A stretch of 38,200 nt of DNA from Dactylosporangium sp. (GCA_025965915.1 JAOPWA010000621.1:1-38200), one strand, 5' to 3'. Positions 6,982 through 15,039 are shown, counted from the stretch's first letter. The notes: generated from the sequence alone by a model not told the origin. Numbers and translations are program-made.

Positions 6982-8730
6982 ATGACAACGAACAAGGAAG
7001 GCGCCCCCGCCGTCGGCGCGGGGGCCACGCACAGCCGGGCGGTCGGCGGGCTCCGTGCCGGGGCGATCGGCGGCCTGGCGGCCGGGATCATGGCGGCAGC
7101 GTTCTCCGCGCCGTCCACGAGCATGTTCTTCAACTCGCCGTTCGCCGCGCTGCACGCCGGAAAGGCGATGCCGGCGGCGTTCCTCGTCTCCGCGATCGCC
7201 ATCGGATTCGTGGCGTTCAACATCGCGTCGTTCTCGAGCAAGCTGCCGAGCAGCGGTTACGCCTACACCTTCGTGTCGCACGGCCTCGGACCGAAGGCCG
7301 GCTTCGTCTCGGCGTGGATGACGCTCCTCGTCTTCATGGGAACGCCGATCATCGTGCCGCCGTACTTCGGCACGACCCTCAGCAACCTCATCGCGAGCCT
7401 GACCGGGGTGCGCATCCACTGGGCGATCCTGGCACTGCTGCTGCTGGCGTTCGTCGGCACGCTCGCGGTGCTCGGCATCAGTGACTCGCTCAAGGTCAGC
7501 GGCGTCTTCGTCGTCATCGAACTCGGCGCCGTCGCGGCGTTCGCCATCTACATGCTCGTGAAGAGCCCGCACGGCCAGGCGCCGGCCGCGTTCTCGCCGA
7601 CGAGCGCGCCGTCGATCGGCGCGTTCGCGCTCGCCATGATCTTCTGCGTACTCTCGTTCCAGGGCTTCGAGAGCGCTGCGACGCTGGGCGAAGAGACGTC
7701 GCGAGCGCGGGTCACCGTGCCGCGGGCGCTGCTCGGCGCGATCGTCGTCACCGGCCTCTTCTACACGTTCACGTCGTACGCCGCGGTCGTCGGCTGGGGC
7801 AGCAACGACATGGACAAGTACGCGGGCGACACGTCGAACTCGTCACCCTGGATCACGCTGGCACAGAACTACGCCGGCTCCTGGCTGGCCGACGTCTTCG
7901 CCGCTGTCGTTGCCGCCGGCCTGCTCGCCGGCACCATCGCCGGGGTGAACGCCAGCGCGCGCATGCTCTACGCCATGGGCCGCGAAGGCGTGCTGCCGTC
8001 GGCGCTCGGTGTCGCGAACCCGCGTACCCGCACGCCGGTGTTCGCCTCGCTGGTCGCCGTGGTCATCGGTGGCCTCGGCGGCGTCATCTCGGGCCTGGTC
8101 TGGTCGCCGCTGCAGGTCTGGGGCTTCTTCGGCAGCATCATCGGCCTCGGCGCCGTCTTCGTGTACATCATGGTCAGCCTCGGCGTGATCCCGTTCTTCC
8201 GCCGTGAGCACCCGCAGGAGTTCTCGGTACTGAAGCACGCCGTCGTGCCTATCGTGGCCATCGCGATCCTGCTGATCCCGTTGCTCATCAAGAACGGCCT
8301 GATCTGGCCGCTGCCGGCATGGCCGTACAACCTCGTGCCGTACCTCGCCCTTGCCTGGCTCGTCGTCGGTGGCGCCATCGTCGCCTACCTTCAGGCCAAA
8401 CGACCGGAGCTACTCGAGCGTGCGGGCCGGATCGTCGTCGACGAAGAAGCGGCCAGCCCCCCTTGCGCCGCCGAACCTGTAGCTGTTGCCGCGGTTGATG
8501 GTTCTTCAACGAACGGTTCGCGGACGCCGAGCTATCGGCGTCCGCGGCCGGCGATGTCGACTACGAGCGATGGCTGCGAGGACTGGGCAGGTCATTGGGG
8601 ACCACCCGTTCGCCCGGTGAATTCGTTCGCCCGGGCACCTGCACCTCGAACACCGCGAGGTCGGCCCGGTGCCAGGCCTCGAAGTACTCGACCGGCCGAC
8701 CGTCCATGTCGCGGCACTGCGACCGGATGA
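6982..8730 (+). CDS. APC-superfamily permease (second), 3' end probably frameshifted
   Basis: Inner-membrane APC transporter paralogous to its upstream neighbour: TM1 FSAPSTSMFFNSP, TM3 GYAYTFVSHGLGPKAG, TM6 LSFQGFESAATLGEE, late FFRREHPQEFSVLKHA. The start is ATG 6982 with CGGAGG ahead. The family-like protein ends near residue 490 (about 8450), yet the frame stays open for about 90 low-complexity, Pro/Arg-rich residues, passing through a strong terminator hairpin (8519-8546) and 170 bp into the oppositely oriented gntR gene. A run of six C at 8457-8462 explains this: with five C the frame would end at TAG 8480-8482, before the hairpin, giving a tail SPLAPPNL. The true end is therefore probably 8482; a sequencing slip or recent mutation is likely. 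Confidence 0.85.
   Translation: MTTNKEGAPAVGAGATHSRAVGGLRAGAIGGLAAGIMAAAFSAPSTSMFFNSPFAALHAGKAMPAAFLVSAIAIGFVAFNIASFSSKLPSSGYAYTFVSHGLGPKAGFVSAWMTLLVFMGTPIIVPPYFGTTLSNLIASLTGVRIHWAILALLLLAFVGTLAVLGISDSLKVSGVFVVIELGAVAAFAIYMLVKSPHGQAPAAFSPTSAPSIGAFALAMIFCVLSFQGFESAATLGEETSRARVTVPRALLGAIVVTGLFYTFTSYAAVVGWGSNDMDKYAGDTSNSSPWITLAQNYAGSWLADVFAAVVAAGLLAGTIAGVNASARMLYAMGREGVLPSALGVANPRTRTPVFASLVAVVIGGLGGVISGLVWSPLQVWGFFGSIIGLGAVFVYIMVSLGVIPFFRREHPQEFSVLKHAVVPIVAIAILLIPLLIKNGLIWPLPAWPYNLVPYLALAWLVVGGAIVAYLQAKRPELLERAGRIVVDEEAASPPCAAEPVAVAAVDGSSTNGSRTPSYRRPRPAMSTTSDGCEDWAGHWGPPVRPVNSFARAPAPRTPRGRPGARPRSTRPADRPCRGTATG
8519..8546. terminator. Bidirectional terminator between permease and gntR
   Basis: Perfect 12-bp stem (CGCGGACGCCGA at 8519-8530, complement at 8535-8546) closed by the tetraloop GCTA, located between the convergent permease and GntR genes. 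It works on sequence grounds for either strand. Confidence 0.85.
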
Positions 8731-9415
8731 GGAGCAGTGCGGCACCGACCGCTGTACCCAGCGACGTGGCAAGCGACTGATCGGCATTGACGGCTTCGAC
8801 TCGGCGGACCGCCGACGCGACGCTCACGCCGCAGGAGTCGCGCAGCAGCGAGTACAGCGATTCCTTCGAGAGGTCCGCGTTGTCGAGGAGCTTGAGGAGG
8901 TTGGTATGTAGCCGGTTCGGCAGGTACGACCGCGTGAAAGCGAGTGGCTTGCCGTCGACGGACCGGATGCGTTCGAGGACGACGACCCGCTTCTCGCGCG
9001 TGTTGAGGGCGGCGCGGACCTCGTCGGTAGGCTCCTCCTCCCGGCAGGAGAACACCTTGCTGACGACGGAGAATCCGCGCGAGGCGAAGTCGTAGTGGAA
9101 CCCGTCGGCGCTGTCGAGGAAGTACTCCATGAACTTCGGTGCGCTGACGAAGGTGCCCTTGCCCTGGACCCGGGTGAGGTAGCCCTCCTGCGACAGCTCG
9201 CCGACCGCCTGCCGCACGACGGTCCGCGAAACTCCGAACCGGGCACACAGGTCTGGCTCGGAGTCGAGTTGGTCTCCTTCGCGCAGCGCGCGCGAGCGGA
9301 TGTCCTCGAGTAGTTGCTCCTTGAGCTGCTGATAGAACGGGAGGCGAGAATCGCGGCTCAGACGGTTGCCGACAGGGCGGCGCGGCGAGACCGGCGTTGG
9401 CCGTTCGGCGGTCAT
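8561..9415 (-). CDS. GntR-family regulator, HutC/UTRA type (first)
   Basis: Cytoplasmic DNA-binding regulator of 284 aa: an N-terminal winged helix (about 20-95) with LPFYQQLKEQLLEDI, DLCARFGVSRTVVRQAVGEL as recognition helix and GKGTFV wing, then a UTRA ligand-binding domain (about 115-270, VVVLERIRSVDGKPLAFTRSYLP, and EYFEAWHRADLAVFEV at the end). UTRA domains usually bind a sugar-phosphate or amino-acid-type metabolite that releases DNA. The ATG at 9415 is preferred over an open frame reaching 9514, because GAGGCAGGG precedes it and the paralogue at 33721 begins at the same place. Its recognition helix is almost the same as that paralogue's, suggesting a shared operator. It is divergent from the yhfS operon, with operator O3 in between. 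Confidence 0.92.
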   Translation of the reverse strand: MTAERPTPVSPRRPVGNRLSRDSRLPFYQQLKEQLLEDIRSRALREGDQLDSEPDLCARFGVSRTVVRQAVGELSQEGYLTRVQGKGTFVSAPKFMEYFLDSADGFHYDFASRGFSVVSKVFSCREEEPTDEVRAALNTREKRVVVLERIRSVDGKPLAFTRSYLPNRLHTNLLKLLDNADLSKESLYSLLRDSCGVSVASAVRRVEAVNADQSLATSLGTAVGAALLLIRSQCRDMDGRPVEYFEAWHRADLAVFEVQVPGRTNSPGERVVPNDLPSPRSHRS

Positions 9416-9553
9416 CCCTGCCTCACCCAGCCATCCCGCCGTGCGCGCTGCGCAGAGTCGTTGGTCATGTCCCGCCCCCTCGTACAAACTCGCCATGACT
9501 GTAGTGGTCGCCACGAAAAGTCGCCGGCTTCAGTGTGCATACAGCAGTTCTCC

Positions 9554-9594
9554 TTGACCTGACTAGCAACGACCAACATAATAACGTCATGATG
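9554..9594 (+). promoter_or_regulatory. Promoter of the yhfS operon with operator O3
   Basis: A strong sigma-70-like promoter TTGACC (9554-9559)-N17-CATAAT (9577-9582) is overlapped at its -10 by ATAATAACGTCATGAT (9578-9593), the clearest copy of the island motif. The same DNA read backwards offers TATTAT as a -10 for gntR, so the regulator may control itself as well. Confidence 0.8.
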
Positions 9595-9696
9595 AATCGG
9601 CACCCCCGTGCCCAGACATCCGCCCCTATCGGCTGTTGCCGGCCCACCCGCGCACGGTTGTGCACCATATCCCGGACCGAAGGCGAGTAGCCCACA

Positions 9697-10800
9697 GTGA
9701 CCACCCATCCGCTTGCCTCGCTCAGCTTGTCCGACGCCATCGCGATGCAGTTCCGTCTGGTCGACATCATTCATCGCCACTTCGACGGACACCAGGCTCT
9801 CGAAGCCGGCGACTACGGCGCGGTGCCAGGCTTGGGCCGGCCGCACGCGACGGCCAAGGTCGAGGCCGTCATCGCCGAGCTGTTCGGTGCCGAGGACGCC
9901 GCACTCGTGGCAGGAGCAGGCACCGGCGCGATCCGGGCGGCGCTCATGGCGTCGCTGTCGCCGGGCGCTTCGGTGCTCGTGCACGCCGTCCCGATGTATG
10001 CGACGACAGGCGTCACGTTTCGGGCCATGGGCATCGACCGGCGGGGCGTGGACCTCAACGACCGCGAGGCGCGGCAGAAAGCCCTGTCGGAGGGGCCGAC
10101 CATGGTCTACCTCCAGCACGCGCGTCAGATGCTCGAGGACTCCTTCGACACCGCGAAGATCATCGCCGAGGCACGGCGACTCGCGCCGGACGCGACGATC
10201 ATGATCGACGACAACTACACGATCATGACCGTGCCGCGGTCGGGCATCGAAATCGGAGCCGACCTGTCGGCATTCTCGGTCTTCAAGCTGCTCGGTGAGG
10301 CCGGCGTCGGTTGCGTGATGGGCCGCGGCGACCTGATCGCCCGGGTGCGTGACGACGCGTACTCAGGCGGCTCGAAGATCCAGGGGCCGCCCGCGGTCGC
10401 AAGCCTGCGGCAGATGGTGTACGCGCCCGTGGCTCTGGCCATCCAGGCCCAGGTCGTCGACGAGGTGGTCGAACGGCTGAACTCGGGCGAGGTGCCCGGT
10501 GTCCGGCGCGCCTTCCGCGCGAACCACCAGGAGTGCTCGCTGCTCGCCGAACTGGAGGAGCCGCTGGTTTCCCGGGTGCTCGACGTTGCGTGGCACCACG
10601 GTGCGACGGTGTACCCGGTCGGGTCGCAGTCCCGCCACGAGACCGCGGTGATGGTCTACCGGCTCTCCCGAGCCATGTGCGAGGCAGACCCGGCGATGGC
10701 CGAGCGGATGTTGCGGGTCAACCCGTTCCGCGCGGGAGCGGACACCATCGTCCGTGTCCTGCGCGCATCAGTCGAAGACGCACGTCGGGTGGAGGCATAG
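9697..10800 (+). CDS. yhfS-like: YhfS-like PLP-dependent enzyme (first copy)
   Basis: Predicted fold-type-I PLP enzyme of the Cys/Met-metabolism or threonine-aldolase-like class, 367 aa, about the size of E. coli YhfS. PLP phosphate would be held by AGAGTGAIR (72-80), the cofactor nitrogen by Asp171/Asp172 in MIDDNY, and the Schiff-base lysine is Lys197 in AFSVFKLLGEAGVG. The start is GTG 9697 with GAAGGCGAG upstream. It is the first gene of a tightly packed operon with AKR, second YhfS, YhfU and YhfT. The second copy 950 bp downstream conserves all these motifs. The substrate and reaction (transamination, lyase, beta-elimination) are not established. Confidence 0.85.
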   Translation: MTTHPLASLSLSDAIAMQFRLVDIIHRHFDGHQALEAGDYGAVPGLGRPHATAKVEAVIAELFGAEDAALVAGAGTGAIRAALMASLSPGASVLVHAVPMYATTGVTFRAMGIDRRGVDLNDREARQKALSEGPTMVYLQHARQMLEDSFDTAKIIAEARRLAPDATIMIDDNYTIMTVPRSGIEIGADLSAFSVFKLLGEAGVGCVMGRGDLIARVRDDAYSGGSKIQGPPAVASLRQMVYAPVALAIQAQVVDEVVERLNSGEVPGVRRAFRANHQECSLLAELEEPLVSRVLDVAWHHGATVYPVGSQSRHETAVMVYRLSRAMCEADPAMAERMLRVNPFRAGADTIVRVLRASVEDARRVEA

Positions 10801-10805
10801 CACCG

Positions 10806-11756
10806 ATGAGGTATCGCAAGCTTGGGCGCACCGGCCTGGAGGTCTCGGTCATCGGACTCGGCACCTGGTCGATGGGTGGCGACGAGTGGGGGCCCAGCGA
10901 CGATCAGGTGAGTATCGACGTGCTCAGGGCCGCCGTGCGGGCCGGAGTGACCATCGTCGACACCGCCGACGTCTACGGTCTCGGGCACAGCGAAGAGTTG
11001 GTGGCGGAGGCCATTCCGGCCGACACGAACGTCGTCGTCATCACCAAGGGCGGTTGGGACATCTACACCGACCCGCCGGTCGTCGGCGGTGCCCGACGTC
11101 GGTACGAGGCTGACTATCTCGAACACGCGGTGGCGCAGTCCCAAAGGCGACTGGGCCGCGCATGCCTCGATGTCTACCTGCTGCACAACCCGACGCGCGC
11201 CGACCTCGTCGAGTACCGGCCGGTGGAGACTCTCCGCACGTTGCAGGACGCCGGCGCCATCCGCTTCGTCGGGGCATCGGTCGGCTCGGAGGACGATGCC
11301 CGTGCCGCGATCGAGGCGGGTATCGACGTGCTCGAGGTTCCGTTCAATCTCGTACGTTCGTGGGCCTCGTCGGTCTTCGCGGACGCCGCCGCGAAGCAGG
11401 TCGCGGTCGTCACCCGTGAGCCGCTCGAGCGCGGCCTCCTCACCGGCAAGTACGGCCCCGACGCCGTCTTCCCGGCGGGCGACCACCGCAACGACAAAGG
11501 CGCCGACTGGTTGCGGGCGGCACAGCCCTACGCCACCCGCGTCGGTGAGGTCGCGCAGTCGCGCGGCTGCGTCCCCGCGCAGGTCGCGATCGCGTACCCG
11601 CTGTCCTATCCCGATGTTTCGTCGGTGTTCCTCGGCGCGAGGTCGGTCGAACAGGTGACCACGAACGTCGGGGCCGCCGACCTCGTGCTCTCCGACGGAG
11701 AGCGTCACCGGCTGGAAGCGCGCAGCGCAACCGAGGGTGGAGGGTCAGTCCGATGA
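10806..11756 (+). CDS. Aldo/keto reductase
   Basis: NADP(H)-dependent oxidoreductase of 316 aa with the AKR TIM barrel: start MRYRKLGRTGLEVSVIGLGTW, catalytic Asp and Tyr in VDTADVYGLGHSEE, catalytic Lys in VVITKGG and His in DVYLLHNP, the standard tetrad. It begins 5 nt after yhfS and its stop overlaps the next yhfS start by 4 bp (ATGA), so it is translated in step with both. Its position between two PLP enzymes suggests it reduces or oxidises a carbonyl intermediate in the same pathway, but the substrate is unknown. Confidence 0.92.
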   Translation: MRYRKLGRTGLEVSVIGLGTWSMGGDEWGPSDDQVSIDVLRAAVRAGVTIVDTADVYGLGHSEELVAEAIPADTNVVVITKGGWDIYTDPPVVGGARRRYEADYLEHAVAQSQRRLGRACLDVYLLHNPTRADLVEYRPVETLRTLQDAGAIRFVGASVGSEDDARAAIEAGIDVLEVPFNLVRSWASSVFADAAAKQVAVVTREPLERGLLTGKYGPDAVFPAGDHRNDKGADWLRAAQPYATRVGEVAQSRGCVPAQVAIAYPLSYPDVSSVFLGARSVEQVTTNVGAADLVLSDGERHRLEARSATEGGGSVR

Positions 11757-12970
11757 GTGGCACCGCAGTTCCGGCGACCGGTAAGCCGATCGATCCGGCA
11801 GACGTCGTCGCCGCGTTCAAGGCGACGCCCGTGCGGCCGCAGATGAACCTCGAAGAGGCGGTTGCGTGCCAGTTCCGCCTCGTCGACGCCGTTCAGGCCG
11901 TGATGGGCTCGGATCTCGCACTGACCGAGGACTACGGCCAGGTTCGCGCTCTCGGCACCTTGCAGTTCGGCGCGGGCGGCCGCACCTACTCGACCGCGCG
12001 CGTCGAAGAAGTGCTGGCCGGCTTCTTCGGCGTCGGCGACGCGGTGCTCGTACCGGGTGCAGGCACGGGAGCGATCCGCGCGATGCTGAACTCGGCGCTC
12101 GAGCCCGCGCAGAGCGTGATCGTGCATGATGCGCCGGTCTACAAGACGGCTCTGCCGGTCATGCGGCACATGGGCCTGCAGGTTCTCCCGGTCGACTTCA
12201 ACGACCTCGACGCCGTGCGCGAGGCCGTCCGGCAACGGCATCCGGCCGCCGTCTACTTCCAGTACGTGCCGCAGCAACTCGGTGATCGCTGGCAGCCGGA
12301 TGACATCATCGCGGCGGTCAAGGAGACCAGTTCCGACGTGCAGGTGCTCGCGGACGACAACTACGCGGTGATGCGGGTGCCGTCGATCAGCGTGCAGAGC
12401 GGCGCCGACGCATCGGCTTTCTCCTTCTTCAAGCTGCTCGCCGCGGCGAACATCGGTTGCGTCCTGGCGAATGGCGACGTCGTGTCGGGCATCCGGCGTG
12501 ACCTGTCGTCGGCGGGATGCCAGGTCCAGGGCCCCGATGCGATGGAGGCGTTGCGCTCGCTGGTGTACGCGCCGGTCTCGCTCGCCCTGCAGGACCGCGT
12601 CGTCGTCGAGGCGAGCGATCGGCTCAACGATCTGATAGCGGCCGGACGGCTTCCGGGCGTGGCACAGGCCGTGGCCGGTCAGCCGGCGATCCGCTCCGTC
12701 GTCCTGATCTTCGAGAAGCCGGTGGCCGAGGCTTTCCTCGCTTCCGCGTGGCGGCACGGTTCACCGAGCCGGTCCGTGGGTGAAGAAGCGGCTATCGAGG
12801 TGCTGCCGCTCTTCACGTACCTCACCGGCACGTTCCTTCGCGGTACGCCGGGGCTCGAGCGGTACTGTCTGCGGATCAATCCCATGCGAGGCGGCACGGA
12901 GGCAATTGTGCGCGTGGTTCTCAACGCGCTCGCGGACCCGGAGTTCCAGCTCGCGCTCAAGGCTGCGTAG
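11753..12970 (+). CDS. yhfS-like: YhfS-like PLP-dependent enzyme (second copy)
   Basis: A 405-aa paralogue of the YhfS-like protein two genes upstream, with an N-terminal extension of about 25 residues. Conserved pieces line up: QFRLVDAVQ, PGAGTGAIRAML (101-112), LADDNYAVMRVPS with Asp201/Asp202, and the PLP lysine Lys227 in AFSFFKLLAAANIGC, plus LRINPMRGGTEAIVRV near the end. The two copies differ between motifs, for example GAPVYK-type segments replacing the HAVPMYATTG loop, so they could be a heterodimer or act on successive intermediates. The start overlaps the AKR stop. YhfU follows after 31 bp. Confidence 0.85.
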   Translation: MSGTAVPATGKPIDPADVVAAFKATPVRPQMNLEEAVACQFRLVDAVQAVMGSDLALTEDYGQVRALGTLQFGAGGRTYSTARVEEVLAGFFGVGDAVLVPGAGTGAIRAMLNSALEPAQSVIVHDAPVYKTALPVMRHMGLQVLPVDFNDLDAVREAVRQRHPAAVYFQYVPQQLGDRWQPDDIIAAVKETSSDVQVLADDNYAVMRVPSISVQSGADASAFSFFKLLAAANIGCVLANGDVVSGIRRDLSSAGCQVQGPDAMEALRSLVYAPVSLALQDRVVVEASDRLNDLIAAGRLPGVAQAVAGQPAIRSVVLIFEKPVAEAFLASAWRHGSPSRSVGEEAAIEVLPLFTYLTGTFLRGTPGLERYCLRINPMRGGTEAIVRVVLNALADPEFQLALKAA

Positions 12971-13001
12971 GCAGCCCAGTGTTCGACCAACGGAGGATCA
13001 C

Positions 13002-13370
13002 GTGATTCGTATTGCTGTCTGCGGAATGGGCCGCGAGCGTATCGCGACCGTCGCGAAGGAGGCCGGCGGCGGCCAGGTCGAGACGATGGCGCTGACCGAC
13101 TTCGAGGCAGCGAACGCCGTCAAGACCGGTAAGGCCGATTACTACATCGGTGCGTGCCAGAGCGGTGCCGGCGGCGCACTCGCGGTTGCCAACGCACTCC
13201 TCGGCCCGACGTTGGTCACGCGCCTGGCGGGTCCGGGCGGCGCTGCTCCCGATCAACACCAGGTCGTTACCGCGCTGCAAGAGGGCAAGAAGGCCTTCGG
13301 CATCGTGCACACGCAGACCGACATCGCCGTGCCGGTGATCGTTCGCGCGCTCCTGCGGGGATCCGAGTAG
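13002..13370 (+). CDS. yhfU-like: YhfU-like DUF2620 protein
   Basis: A 122-aa small cytoplasmic protein of the DUF2620/YhfU family. It starts with a beta-strand and glycine loop IRIAVCGMGRERI and carries the family core ADYYIGACQSGAGGALAVA, followed by HQVVTALQEGKKAFGIVHTQ. No signal peptide or membrane segment is present. The GTG at 13002 is 5 nt after GGAGG, which fixes the start. As in E. coli, it is adjacent to YhfT, here separated by 5 nt, implying the two work together. The function is not known. The loop recalls the P-loop of PTS IIB proteins, but I do not think that is enough to assign it. Confidence 0.85.
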   Translation: MIRIAVCGMGRERIATVAKEAGGGQVETMALTDFEAANAVKTGKADYYIGACQSGAGGALAVANALLGPTLVTRLAGPGGAAPDQHQVVTALQEGKKAFGIVHTQTDIAVPVIVRALLRGSE

Positions 13371-13375
13371 CGCCG

Positions 13376-14650
13376 GTGATCCTGAGCCATGAGATCGCCA
13401 AGCCGCTCCTCGTCGGGCTGCTCGGCTGTGTGTCCACGATCGCGTCGCATCGCCGTGTCGCCATCTACCACGACGGGCTTCGCACCGTTGTCGCCGAGGT
13501 CGAAGCCGGGACGAAGACGCGACGCGAGCTTGCCAAGTACGCGTACAGCCTGAGCTTCCCGTTCGTCATCGGTGCGGCGCTTCCGTACGCGCTCGCCACC
13601 GGAATCATCGTCATCCACATGGTGTGCCTGGGTGGCGACGTCATCGGCTCTCGGGTCAGAACCTGGCGGCTCGCCGGGCTTCTCGGCTTCGTCTACGCCG
13701 GCTTGATGACTCTCGTCGTCGACCTCTTCGTCCTCGGCATGCGTCAACTGCCACTCGGGCAGGCGAACCTGCATCTACTGTGGCTGCCGCTGGCCTACAC
13801 GTTCCCGCTGCTCGGCGCCATCGCCGCGGGCCAGCTGTGGGGCGCGAAGTGGGGAGCGATCGGGATAGCTGCGACCCTGGCCGTGTGGTGGCCATTGCAC
13901 GTGGCGGTTCGCGCGGCCGGCTACGACAAGCACGGGCCGTTCGACAGCGGCTCCATCACGCTCATGCTGGCCACAATCGTGTTGTTCGTCGTGGCCTACC
14001 GGTCGGTGAAGACCGAAGGCACCGACCTCAGCTTCTTCGAGCCGAACATCAAGCGCATCCACGGCAACTGGCCGTTCCTCGTCGTCATCGCCGCGCTCAT
14101 CTCCCTGCTCGCCTCGTACCACTGGCTCGCGGGCGAACCGGGACAGGCGGCGTTGCTGGGCTCTGGGCTGGCCCCGGCAGCGGCCGCGGTCGCGTTCTTC
14201 TCCGCGATCGGGTTCATCCAGCTGCAGGGCATGACCGGGCTGGTGAGCGGCGTGTGGAACCAGGACGGCTATCCCGACTGGTTCCTGGGGCTGGGATACG
14301 TCATCGGCAACCCGTTCGCCGCCGCCGCCGCGGGCGCCGCTGCCATGGGCGTCGAGCTGCTCAGCTTGCGGGCGGTAGGGCGGCTGCTTACGACGCGGCC
14401 GGTCGTCTCCGACCTCGGCAACGCGATTCGCGACTCAATGGACCTGCTTCCGAATATCGCGATCCTTGCTGGCGGAGTCATGGCGGCGATCGCGACGGCC
14501 GGAGTGCCGGGGGCGTGTGCCATCGTCGCCGCGGTGTACATCAACGACGTCAGAGGTCGCCCGGTGACGCCGTTGGCGGTGCCTGTGTTCGCGTACCTGT
14601 TCGTGGCGCTCGTGCAGGGGGTCGGAGCACACCTCGGCGCGTGGCACTGA
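13376..14650 (+). CDS. yhfT-like: YhfT-like integral membrane protein, putative transporter
   Basis: A 424-aa polytopic inner-membrane protein with about 10-12 hydrophobic segments, the same size class as E. coli YhfT. The hydrophilic N-terminal loop (SHRRVAIYHDGLRTVVAEVEAGTKTRREL) and the loop between TM segments with FIQLQGMTGLVSGVWNQDGY, then NPFAAAAAGAAAMG and DSMDLLPNIA, are the recognisable parts. The GTG start at 13376 lies 5 nt after yhfU, with CGGGGATCC as a weak ribosome site, consistent with translational coupling. It is the last gene of the yhfS operon. Transport of the pathway substrate or product is inferred from hydropathy and context only. Confidence 0.82.
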   Translation: MILSHEIAKPLLVGLLGCVSTIASHRRVAIYHDGLRTVVAEVEAGTKTRRELAKYAYSLSFPFVIGAALPYALATGIIVIHMVCLGGDVIGSRVRTWRLAGLLGFVYAGLMTLVVDLFVLGMRQLPLGQANLHLLWLPLAYTFPLLGAIAAGQLWGAKWGAIGIAATLAVWWPLHVAVRAAGYDKHGPFDSGSITLMLATIVLFVVAYRSVKTEGTDLSFFEPNIKRIHGNWPFLVVIAALISLLASYHWLAGEPGQAALLGSGLAPAAAAVAFFSAIGFIQLQGMTGLVSGVWNQDGYPDWFLGLGYVIGNPFAAAAAGAAAMGVELLSLRAVGRLLTTRPVVSDLGNAIRDSMDLLPNIAILAGGVMAAIATAGVPGACAIVAAVYINDVRGRPVTPLAVPVFAYLFVALVQGVGAHLGAWH

Positions 14651-14699
14651 TCGAGCTGGTCAGGCGGGCTTGCGACTCTTGACGCGGCTCCCCGCAAAG

Positions 14700-14715
14700 A
14701 TAATGATGTCATGAC
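14700..14715 (+). promoter_or_regulatory. Operator-like site O4
   Basis: ATAATGATGTCATGAC matches the island motif. TTGACG at 14679-14684 precedes it, but the spacing to GATAAT is only 14 bp. No intact gene follows closely, so the site may be left from a deleted transcription unit. Confidence 0.5.
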
Positions 14716-14719
14716 TAGA

Positions 14720-14742
14720 TGCCTCGGGGATGACCCGAGGCA
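14720..14742 (+). terminator. Hairpin after yhfT and O4
   Basis: Perfect 9-bp stem TGCCTCGGG (14720-14728) with CCCGAGGCA (14734-14742), loop GATGA. It probably ends transcription from the yhfS operon, 70 nt after the yhfT stop, and equally would stop anything initiated at O4. Confidence 0.6.
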
Positions 14743-14849
14743 CCGGTCTGACGGAGGCGACGGCGGATGCCGCGCACCCAGGCCGCATGGACGGCGCCGA
14801 GCGGCCGACATCGCTGAGTTCGCCGTACGTTGCTTCGACTCGCTTCCGG

Positions 14850-14972
14850 ACTGAGCGCATACCCGAACAGGAGCAACCAGCCGGACGTCTGACCCCAGCG
14901 AGGTCCGAGCCGGTTGGCGTTGAAGGTGTAGGCGAAGCGAGTGCGCCCGCCCTGCTTAACCGGCTTGTTCAC
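14850..14972 (-). pseudogene. Remnant of an APC permease gene
   Basis: The minus strand encodes RFAYTFNANRLGPRWGQTSG followed by WLLLFGYALS (14850-14938), clearly the TM3 region of the permease encoded at 5414-6883 (FAYTFNANGLGPRWGHLSGW). The similarity stops on both sides: downstream sequence is frame-scrambled and contains no further membrane segments, and upstream reads only MNKPVKQGG. It is a scrap of a third permease that once faced operator O5. The rest of 14651-15220 holds O4, the hairpin and the M20 promoter; I see no other gene in it. Confidence 0.75.
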
Positions 14973-14998
14973 TGTGGAAACTCGTTACACGGTCGCTA

Positions 14999-15039
14999 TT
15001 GACCCTCGCCTGAGCGGCCCACATACTCACGTCATGATG
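14999..15039 (+). promoter_or_regulatory. Promoter with operator O5 before the M20 gene
   Basis: TTGACC (14999-15004)-N17-CATACT (15022-15027), the same geometry as at the yhfS promoter, with ATACTCACGTCATGATG (15023-15039) lying on the -10. The leader to the M20 start is about 185 nt. Confidence 0.75.

Noticed and set aside
5690-6988. Long open frame antisense to the first APC permease (432 codons), and similar long antisense frames at 16359-17825, 10656-11708, 11705-12757 and 37027-38172
   Set aside because: These are typical high-GC shadows: Arg/His/Asp-rich composition, no domain pattern, no ribosome site, and the opposite strand encodes clear conserved proteins.
8483-8730. C-terminal 80-90 residues of the second permease as a real soluble domain
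   Set aside because: The sequence is low-complexity Pro/Arg-rich, passes through a perfect terminator stem and overlaps conserved gntR sequence. A one-base slip in the C6 run explains it better.
13002-13370. Assigning YhfU as a PTS IIB subunit from its AVCGMG loop
   Set aside because: As far as I recall, the first cysteine is not conserved in E. coli YhfU, and the remainder of the protein does not follow a IIB pattern. It is kept only as a speculative finding.
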